Source: Margaritifera margaritifera (taxonomy: Eukaryota; Mollusca; Bivalvia; Unionida; Margaritiferidae). Taken from it: a DNA stretch of 64,000 nt. Shown here in pieces: positions 55,626 to 64,000 of the stretch. The translations under genes were made by a program, and so were the position numbers. Position 1 is the stretch's first letter; every line of letters starts with the position of its first letter. The notes under the pieces were generated by a model that did no database searches, was not told where the DNA came from, and saw nothing but the letters and a program-made list of their open reading frames with translations. The stretch lies in contig JAQPZY010001665.1 of assembly GCA_029931535.1 (NCBI GenBank), positions 1,137,501 through 1,201,500 of the forward strand. Reading direction: 5' to 3'.

Positions 55626-56198
55626 ATGGATACCAGGGAACTTCATATCCTGTTGACTCGCAGTTCCTACACTTCTTCTTGGAATCCTGTGGTGTGTGCT
55701 AAAGATGAACTACCTCATCGCAAACCTAAAGACGTTCATGCCTATGTCATCAATACCGACGACAGTCATCGACCAGGAACCCATTGGGTAGCTGTGTACT
55801 TTCCCAACGATCACAATGGTGGTGTGGAATTTTTTGATTCTTATGGATTACCTCCTTTGGAAGACGACATCATCGAGTTTATGAGAAGAAATGCCATCTC
55901 TACTCGATTCAACGATGCCCGATTACAAGGATCGGATTCAATGGTGTGTGAACAATATTGTGTACATTTTCTTCATCAACGCAGTCTCGGATATTCCTTA
56001 GAACATTTAGTGACTTGTTTTGATAGAGACTATGCTCGAAACGATGCTAAAGTAGAACGATGGTTTTGTGAACGTTATGGTTATCTCTTGTCTTTAGCTC
56101 AGAAACGTAGTGTGCATCAGAATGATGTAGATGTAGAAAAGTGGAAGTTTAGTTTGCCTTCCCAACGTTGTCAACACTGTAAATACGTTCCTGTTTAA
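55626..56198 (+). CDS. PRO: Adenain-like cysteine protease
   Basis: 190 residues, intact. The catalytic set of the adenovirus-type (C5/Ulp1-like) fold is present: H53 in G-T-H-W-V-A-V-Y-F, D71 in E-F-F-D-S-Y-G, Q101, and C112 in E-Q-Y-C-V-H-F-L. The length is close to adenain (~200). It is expected to cleave capsid and core precursors during virion maturation. It is the last gene before the right TIR; ATTAAA at 56251-56256 may be its poly(A) signal. Confidence 0.94.
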   Translation: MDTRELHILLTRSSYTSSWNPVVCAKDELPHRKPKDVHAYVINTDDSHRPGTHWVAVYFPNDHNGGVEFFDSYGLPPLEDDIIEFMRRNAISTRFNDARLQGSDSMVCEQYCVHFLHQRSLGYSLEHLVTCFDRDYARNDAKVERWFCERYGYLLSLAQKRSVHQNDVDVEKWKFSLPSQRCQHCKYVPV

Positions 56199-56393
56199 TA
56201 TCTTGTTAGTTGTTTTTACCTTTTTATGTTAGAGAAGCTTCTTCTTGTTCATTAAAAAATGTTGATATTTTGAAAAAATGGTGTTGTGTGGTTTTTTATT
56301 GAATTTGAAAAAACATTATTATGTTCTATCTATCTCTTTCTATCGATCTGAAGTCACCACCTCTATCCATTTTCTCACTCTCGATCTGAACCC

Positions 56394-57628
56394 CATGTTT
56401 TCCATCGCGTCCGCGCTTCGAGCATATAAAGCGGTGGGTTGGCTAGTGTAGTCACTCTCGTTGACTCGTCAAGATCTCAACAACAACACTTCAAGAAGAT
56501 GGCAGGCAAGATTAGTAAACTGAATGTGTGGTGTGTGTTTGTGTTTGATTTAAAAATAAAAATAAAAAACTTTTCTCCAAAAATGTATGGTGTGGTGTAT
56601 GTGTTGGATAAAAAATAAAAATAAAAACTTTTGTATGTAGGGTGTGTTTGTGTTTGATAAAGAATAAAAAATTTAAAATTAAAAAGGTGTTGTGTGTGTG
56701 TTTGTGTTTGATTTAAAAATAAAAAATAAAAAATTAAAAATGGTTTTGTGGAGTGTTTTTGTATAGAGTGTGTTTGTGTTTGATTAAAAAAAAATAAAAA
56801 ATAACAAAAAAAAAATTAAAATGAGTTACGAAATTTTAGTACTAATTTTAGTCTCAGCCAATTTTTTTTCCATTTTTTTCCGGATTATTTTCAGTCTCCG
56901 ATAACGTCTGGTACAATTTAGGAATTTTAGCGTTACTTTTAGTCTAGGTCATTATAATCTAATGTTCCGGATTTTTTCTAGTCAATGCTAAAGTCCGTGA
57001 CGGTTCCCGAGGTTTAATACAACTTTTAGTCACGTCCATTTTAAAGTTATTATGAGTTGGTTCGCTTGATAAAAGCTATTTATAACATAGGTACAATATA
57101 TGCAAATTTACTGACACCTCCAACATGATCTGAGGTATAGGTAATGCTTTATATATAACTCTAGGTCACTATACATGGCGTGTTGGAGAGTATATGTAGG
57201 GTTTTGGATAGCATAGATTACGGGGTATTGGTCGCTACACACGGCGTGTTGGATATTGTAGTGTGGGGTGTTTGGATAGTAGATGACGTTGTATTAGTCA
57301 CACCAACACGGCGTGTTGGATGGTATAGTGTGGAGTGTTTGGACGGTATATGACGTTGTATTCGTCACTACACACGGCGTGTTGGATGGTATAGTGTGTG
57401 TGTGTGTGTGTGTGTGTGTCCTTCTCCCCATACTTCTGACCCCCACTGCCCCAGAGTGCCCCCACTGTCCCAGAGTGCCAACAAACTACCCCATAGTGTC
57501 CCAACTGCCCCAGAGTACCACCCCCTATGTTAAATTCCCGTTACTGCCCCAGAGTGCCACCCCTATGTTAAATTCCCGTTACTGCCCCAGAGTGCCACCA
57601 CTGCCCCAGTTACCCACCCATTACTACT
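56394..57628. repeat. Right terminal inverted repeat
   Basis: Inverted partner of 39310-40373, about 175 bp longer. The extra block is at about 57010-57187. Subterminal CTGCCCCAGAGTGCC units mirror the left end at 57435-57610, and the (GT)n tract is shorter (57398-57418). It ends ACTACT at 57628. Confidence 0.92.
56425..56618 (+). other. Outward promoter and micro-ORF in right TIR
   Basis: TATAAAG (56425-56431) is followed by ATG 56499 in context TCAAGAAGATGGCAGG. The frame reads M-A-G-K-I-S-K-L-N-V-W and runs 39 codons into AT-rich repeats; the left TIR stops after ten. Directly after the second codon this copy has AG|GCAAG where the left TIR has AG|GTAAA, both usable as splice donors. Transcription would run outward, toward the element end. 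Confidence 0.35.
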
Positions 57629-57632
57629 TATA

Positions 57633-57697
<65 letters not shown>

Positions 57698-57720
57698 ATA
57701 GATAGATAAATATAGATATT
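57629..57720. repeat. TSD copy and (AT)n tract right of the Maverick
   Basis: TATATG at 57629-57634 equals 39304-39309. A (TA)n tract continues to ~57694, then a short GATA stretch. Confidence 0.9.
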
Positions 57721-60700
57721 TCTGTTTCATCACTGTCAATTAATGGGTCTATCACATATGCATTTGTGTTTCATTTATCTTCAGTTATTTTCTTTCTAAT
57801 GATATAAATATTTTGGTGTGTATTGATCTGTATAATTTGTATCTGGTCGTATTCCTTTCCAATACTGATAGTAGTCATATTGCTGTTAATCTTCTTTATC
57901 TAATGTAAAAAAAAATACTTTATATCGTAAATAGCTTCACACGCATGCAAAGTAAAATATTAATATTTCTACCTCGTATTTGCAACTTGAGTGAAATAAA
58001 ACTTTGTCATTACAATTATTAATGCAACAAATGAAGACAATATTGTCTGGTAGACAGCAGCGAAAACATATTTGGCAGAAAAAATCATCAAATTTGAGAA
58101 GACAAAAAAAATCAAAAATAAAACTTGGAACTTATATAAAAGTGGGTCAAACCAAATCTGGACATCGTTATCTAGAAGGCTGCATTGTGAATGTGTTCGT
58201 TATAAGCAACGCCGAATGTATACATTTCTTAAATATATATTCACTATCGGAGCAATCACTGCTGGTTGGGTTGATGAAATAAAGTGTTATAAAACTGGTT
58301 CCAAGATTCAACAAAGACTAGTTTTAAATAGAAACTGAGGACGTAGATGATAAAATGTCAAAAATGCTCATCCTTACAAAGTACTAAAGAAATGTTTAAA
58401 AACAAAACAAAAAAAGTTATAAATATCGAAACCAAATTAAACATAAATACAATGACAATTTATCGATTTTTTGCCACTGCTAAGAGACTGGCCACGCAGG
58501 GGTTGGAAATGACGTCAATGAAAGATGAAGGAACAACCTACTGTAAGCCAAAGACAGACACATGTCTTACAAAAAAAAAAAGGTTAAACCACACTGAGAG
58601 CGATTGTTTGTTTTTTTTTTTTTTTCTTTGTTGTCTGGGCACAGCTGGATTATTAGTCAACAATTAGTTTGTCTTTTGGATATACTGTACGGATTTTGGG
58701 TTTTGCTCCAGAAACCAAAATGTGAATGTTAGTTGATTTGATCAAATGTTTCTTTCAATGATAATGGGATACTTAGTTTTGTCAGTAATTAGGGCATCCC
58801 TTTCCATAAAGGCCCTAACAGTTGATTCTGGTTAATAAAAAAGATTTAATGGCATGTCAAATTATGAACCACAATAACACTTTTCAAAGAAGTATTTTTT
58901 TAAAGGGTGCACTTTGTTGACAATTTAAATATAGATGACATGGAATAAAAATTATTTAACGTATGACAACATTCCAAATGGATTGTTATGTACACCAGTT
59001 AGACCAGCTACGTTGATACACTTAATGGATTTTGAGAAAAAAATGGGGAAAAATGTATTCTAATAGGAATCAGGAAGACTGTATCCCCCGACAGCTTTGT
59101 TGAACAGGACTTGGGAGGTAATTATTTAGAACAGGACTGTCCACATTACCCAAGAGAATATTTATTCAATATATGCCACTTTAATATTGCCCTTCATATC
59201 AAGCATCATACACATGTAAGAGGAGGGAAACGTTATTGATTTAACTCTAATATGCAGGTCGTATATGGTCAATGAAGTTTTAACCTTTTATTTTGTTGCA
59301 AAGGAATTTTATTGCAATAACCAAACAGCCTAACGTGTTGAATAAGTACCTGTAAGTATTAGTGTCTTTTAGAAACCCAGAGCTTTATTAGCAGTGTCTG
59401 CTTCTCATACTTCCTAGCTATAAATGATATATCTGCTCAATTTTGGCGACATGAGTCTTTTCTTGTATCGCTTTCGATATACTTCTTACAAAGGTCACAG
59501 AGACCAAGCGTTGTACAAACCTAAACTTGAGTACACAAGTACACTTGGATTAAGTAAATGATCCGGCTAAGCTTCCATAAAACGATCGCTTGACAGTTGA
59601 CTTAACTTTCTTGTAGAGACCATTAATCCCGTATCATGTTCTGGACAACAACACTCTCTATTCGATAGCACGCTAGGTTGACCTAGTCCGTTCTGAATTA
59701 AGTGCTTATCAGAGTGGCACCCTCCGTCATTGCCAGTACAGACTTTTCCTGCAGAAATTTAGTAGATGTATCTCACTTTTGTGATTCCAACTCTTTCAAA
59801 GAAACGCGTGGATATTGCTATGCAGTCCATCCACATGTGTATAATATAATTGTACACCTTCTACGCCGTTATATCTTGAACCTTTAAATTTTGGCAAATT
59901 ATAGCTTTATAGGTTTAGTGACTTTGAAGTTTGGTCTCTCCCTTTGAAGCGGGGAAAGAGGTGATGGAACCAAATACAGCCTTATCTTTGATACTATTAA
60001 GATTTGAAACCAGAAATAAGTTACACATCTGCAAGTCATAAAAAGTCATTCGCATGTCTGCAGAAAATTTTCCTCAGGAAAATACTTGTACGGGCTGTTT
60101 AACCACAGTGTCATATCTTTAAATGTTTGAGATCCCGATCCCATCGCCATGTTTACATGTGCAGGGATGAAGCGATAAATGTATAGCTTTGACCAACAGT
60201 TGTCCTGAGAACGCTTCCCTACCTTGGGGGCTTAGCTATTGGGTTACACCTTTAATGAGACTCTAAACCCATATGCTGACATATGGTTGCAGGGCACGAA
60301 AAGAAAAATAATTGTGACCAATACTGACACAAGTCGAAAAATCCAGAACTTAGGTTTTTAAACCTCTGTGTCATATCGTAGAAGTTATGAAGATTTTCCC
60401 TCTATAACTGTTGTATTGCTTTACAAGAAAGCACACAATACACACCACGCTGACAAATGATTAATTTGACTCGTGGTTGTTTTGAATTTGCATGCGTAGT
60501 TACGTAAGTCTGCACTTGCATGAGATAAAGACAAACAAAACCCACCAAATTATCACGAACCCTTTGTAAGTTTCAAGCGCGGATCTGGACACAACTCTTT
60601 GTAGCTTTGTATCATGTTTCGTACATGATTATGGCACAAGGACAAAAAATAAACTATTTATAATGTATCACTAATCTAGATTCTTATTTTTATATTAAAA

Positions 60701-62200
60701 CAAATTTGTGTGAAGCTTCAGGAACAGTTTTTCACAAGAAATAAATCAAAATCTTAAGAATTTATATAAATTTGCTTGAAACATTATGAGTACATTGGTA
60801 TGACCACGGTTGACAAAACTGTTGCTTTAAGAAGGCTGGTTTTGGTTTCTTTTGTTCTTAATAAAACAAATATTTAATTTTTGTACCTGTTTATATATTG
60901 TATTTTTACTGACATGCTTCTTTATCTAAATTTGTTAAAACGAGTGACAAAACCTAAGGATCACGCTTGTTATTTTTATCTTTTTATGCCACTTTCTATT
61001 TCTGTTGCTTATAATATTTTAAACTGATGCATAATCTACATTCGCATGTGTACACTTTACTACATCTCAATCCTTTCATTAATAACAAGAGTGGAATTTT
61101 CATTACATGGTAAAGTTTCCTCTGGCATTATTTAACACAGGAGTTCTGTAGTTTAAAACAGTTTCTTTATTTATAGAATTTACTGTCTAGATGAATGTAT
61201 AGTTTACTTCTTATCTGTATAAATTATAAACACTCCAACACAAACACAAAATTCGGTTAATTCTGTCTGTCTGTTTTTTTCGCTCTTAATGTTAATACGC
61301 TACAACACCTTAAAAGTGAATTTCTTTTCACATACCATTGTTCTGACTAAACAAAAAAGAGATTATGACAAATCAAAACCAAGGCTGAACTTGGTGTCAA
61401 ACAGCTTGCGAAAGACAGTAGTGTTGTTTATATTATAATTTGAATTCGCCGTATAAAAACAGCTGTCAGAATAGCAAAGCTATCAACATTATCGCACGTT
61501 GACCACATTGCTTTTTGGTAGAATAATTTATATCCGCATAATCAGTTTTCGGAGCAGGCAGTAGGCTAACTAGGAGCCAGCGTGCAGCTGATTTGCATGA
61601 CTTTCAAATTGATCCAAAAGGATTTAGAAAGAGATATGTCAAAAACTAAAATATTTCTTCAATTAATGAGAATAAATGCATGACTACAGACATTTATATT
61701 TAAATGCACGAAAGGAGACAACAAGCATACTTTCGTTAACTAATGGCATCATATCCAGAGGTGTCCGCAGAAGTGCAAATTTCGCAGAAAGCACGAACGC
61801 ATTGAAAATTGCGAAATGTTTGCGAAATCTGCAAGTGCGGTCAGTCAATTATTAACGCAATCTGGATCATATCAAAGTCACAGTTACACGTACAACATTC
61901 CAAAATGTTGCTAGGAACCATGCATAAGATAAAAGGATTGGGATGACAAACAAGTTGATATGGGTGAGTGTAGGGGGTGGAAATTTAATTGCATTTAATG
62001 GTACTCTACCTCCGATTCCATAGAGATTTTGGGCGGCGTGGCTTTAATTTCAAATGAGTGCCATGCAAAGTATGCAAATAATCTTCTACATCTAATCAGC
62101 CACAACTGCAGGATAATTTGCAGAATGATGATGTAGCTTCCGCGCTGGAAAAAAAATTTACATTAGGAGATCTTCATACATGAACAATGCAACTCACATT
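57721..62200. other. Host non-coding DNA right of the Maverick
   Basis: 58060-58340 resembles 23441-23715, the start of duplication unit 2. The rest shows no conserved coding, SINE or element that I recognise. Short open frames such as 58347-58667 have host-like AT bias and no motif. Confidence 0.5.
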
Positions 62201-62231
62201 ACGTATTTTGTCTCAAAATAAGTACGTTTTT

Positions 62232-62920
62232 ATACAGATGGCTTTACATAATATGCATGTTGTTATACAGATGGCTTTGCATACCATACATGTTGTTATA
62301 CAGATGGCTTTGCATAATATACATGTTGTTATACAGATGGTTTTGCATACCATGCATGTTGTTATACAGATGGCTTTGCATACCATGCATGTTGTTATAC
62401 AGATTGCTTTGCATAATATACATGTTGTTATACAGATGGCTTTGCATAATATACATGTTTTTATACAGATGGCTTTGCATAATATACATGTTTTTAAACA
62501 GATGGTTTTGCATACCATGCATGTTGTTATACAGATGGCTTTGCATAATATACATGTTGTTATACAGATGGCTTTGCATAATATACATGTTTTTATACAG
62601 ATAGCTTTGCATACCATGCATGTTGTTATACAGATGATTTGCATACTATGCATGTTGTTATACAGATAGCTTTGCATACCATGCATGTTGTTATACAGAT
62701 GATTTGCATACCATGCATGTTGTTATACAGATGGCTTTGCATAATATACATGTTCTTATACAGATGGCTTTGCATACCATGCATGTTGTTATTATACAGA
62801 TGGCTTTGCATAATATACAGGTTGTTATACAGATGGCTTTGCATACCATGCATGTTGTTATACAGATGATTTGCATACTCAGCATGTTGCTATACAGATG
62901 GCTTTGCATAATATGCATAC
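62232..62920. repeat. 33-bp minisatellite, ~21 copies
   Basis: The 33-bp unit holds GTTATACAGATGGCTTTGCA and then TAATATACATGTT or TACCATGCATGTT. Two sub-types alternate, and three units are shortened to GATGATTTGCATAC. Open frames on both strands follow from the multiple-of-three length. Confidence 0.92.
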
Positions 62921-64000
62921 AGAACTTAATTGTACAAACAAAAATAAAAATGTATCTACTTAAAGAAGACAGAATGATGACGATATAGGGAAGAATTTTC
63001 ACCGTGTATATGGTGCAATTAGTAGCTCGAGTAGAATCTATTGGGATTCTAATTTCATATACAGATAAATACCCTTATCTTATACCTCTGGATTCCCCAT
63101 ATTCCAAGTTAATGCATCGGTTGCTAGATACAATATCAACAGATAAACCTCTAAATCCAGGATATGTTTGCTTTATGACATAGTAAGCATTACAATTTGT
63201 AGACATTAGCAGAATGTGGATGTTTACCACTGAATCAATGAATAGTTAGATTGTCTCAAGTTGGCGACTTCATTACCTCGCTCGATTTATGCTCGGTTTT
63301 GCTGTTATGTGTGACGTCATTCCATAAAAACAGAACATACATTACTGTAAACTTCATAAATTCCGGTGTTTTTCAAAACCGATCACTTCTTTTTAGGCAC
63401 TATGGGATTTCGGACTACATGCGAAATTTACTTACCTCCGAAACTGAAGAGCTTAACAACGTGCACAAATTTACTTACCTCCGAAAGTGAAGATTTGAAA
63501 ACTGAACTGCTCCAATAAGCATGGTCAATTTTACGTTTTGCAAAAACACATGTTAACACTTTTTTTTACGAAGAATTGAACTTAGTTTTAATTACAATCA
63601 AGAGATATATTAGATTGACCTTGGCAAGTCATGAAAATAAACAAAGTAATGGGGCTAAGCGTTTGGAACTATTTTGTTACTTTTAACATAGATTTGTGAC
63701 CTTGAGACCCCTCAGCCGGTCAGCGTAGGAATAAGCTAACAAAATTGGATAGTAAATCGCCAGATAGTAGGGGCGTTTACTTATCGGCGATGGTGCAGAG
63801 TGACATTACTGTAGAGGTATATGGATTGAACTGTCATTTAAAATATAACGTTTCTATACGCCCGCCATAAGACGGAGCGTATTATGTTATGATGTTGTTC
63901 GTCTGTTACCAATTTCGTTTCCGCATAACGAGTTGTCCACCATCTACAGCTACCAGACTTTGTGGTGGCCTGTACTTGGGGTAAGAAAGAACCATCTCAA
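62921..64000. other. Host non-coding, right edge
   Basis: A 26-bp segment (AAATTTACTTACCTCCGAAA plus six bases) is repeated 43 bp apart at 63425 and 63468. Read on the minus strand each copy has a perfect splice-donor-like GAG|GTAAGT. No exon is identified. Nothing else is recognised. Confidence 0.45.

Larger units (their letters stand above)
39310..57628. mobile_element. Full-length Maverick/Polinton with TIRs and 6-bp TSD
   Basis: Polintons are 15-25-kb DNA transposons related to adenovirus-like and virophage-like capsid viruses. Known traits are long TIRs starting AG, 6-bp target duplications, PolB, an rve integrase, an A32-like ATPase, an adenain-like protease and two capsid proteins. 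All are seen here. The termini are AGTAGTAATGGG and its complement; TIRs are 39310-~40373 and ~56394-57628. GC content is visibly higher than the flanking DNA. Of the core genes, ATPase, protease, minor capsid and membrane protein read through intact. PolB (one frameshift, two stops), integrase (two frameshifts) and major capsid (one stop, one frameshift) do not. One gene runs leftward (40797-41249), all others rightward. Confidence 0.96.

Noticed and set aside
62187..63002. Several 75-160-codon frames with HVVIQMALHN-like repeats
   Set aside because: 33-bp minisatellite artefact, open on both strands.

Overview
The window is invertebrate nuclear DNA. It is AT-rich, packed with microsatellites and minisatellites, and has spliced genes with long introns, tRNA-derived SINEs and several classes of transposon. 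A mollusc or other lophotrochozoan is my best guess; nothing in the sequence fixes the species.

The centrepiece is a complete, structurally bounded Maverick/Polinton (a virus-like, self-synthesizing DNA transposon) at 39310-57628, 18,319 bp. It starts AGTAGT, ends ACTACT, has ~1.06-1.24 kb terminal inverted repeats (TIRs), and is flanked by a perfect 6-bp target-site duplication (TATATG at 39304-39309 and 57629-57634). It carries the full morphogenesis and replication set: protein-primed-type DNA polymerase B, retrovirus-like integrase with chromodomain, FtsK/A32-like packaging ATPase, adenain-like protease, double-jelly-roll major capsid protein, penton-like minor capsid protein, pVI-like and pX-like core proteins, and a two-TM membrane protein. 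It also has unusual cargo: two BIR (IAP-like) proteins, an F-box-like protein, a gag-like CCHC zinc-knuckle protein and a histone-H1-like lysine-rich protein. PolB, integrase and major capsid are interrupted by stops and/or frameshifts, so this copy is young in structure but not autonomous as read.

A second, heavily decayed member of the same family lies at ~2215-10112 in the same gene order. It has only a left TIR, no major capsid or protease, deletions through PolB and integrase, and catalytic-residue changes.

The host sequence from 1 to ~34.9 kb is a direct tandem duplication. Unit 1 (~1-23.2 kb) has the old Maverick inserted in it and carries an apparently functional four-EF-hand calmodulin-like gene (exons 11530-11593, 13542-13685, 16652-16897, 21628-21677). 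Unit 2 (~23.4-34.9 kb) carries a broken copy: first exon with a stop, second exon missing, third exon halved, fourth exon truncated. Different minisatellites have expanded in each unit.

From ~35 to 39.3 kb are low-complexity tracts, a 20-bp array containing ACGTCA, an inverted copy of that segment, a Penelope-like element remnant (GIY-YIG end) and a 150-bp foldback hairpin. From 57.6 to 64 kb is mostly non-coding host DNA with one 33-bp minisatellite. No rRNA, CRISPR or bacterial-type operon is present.
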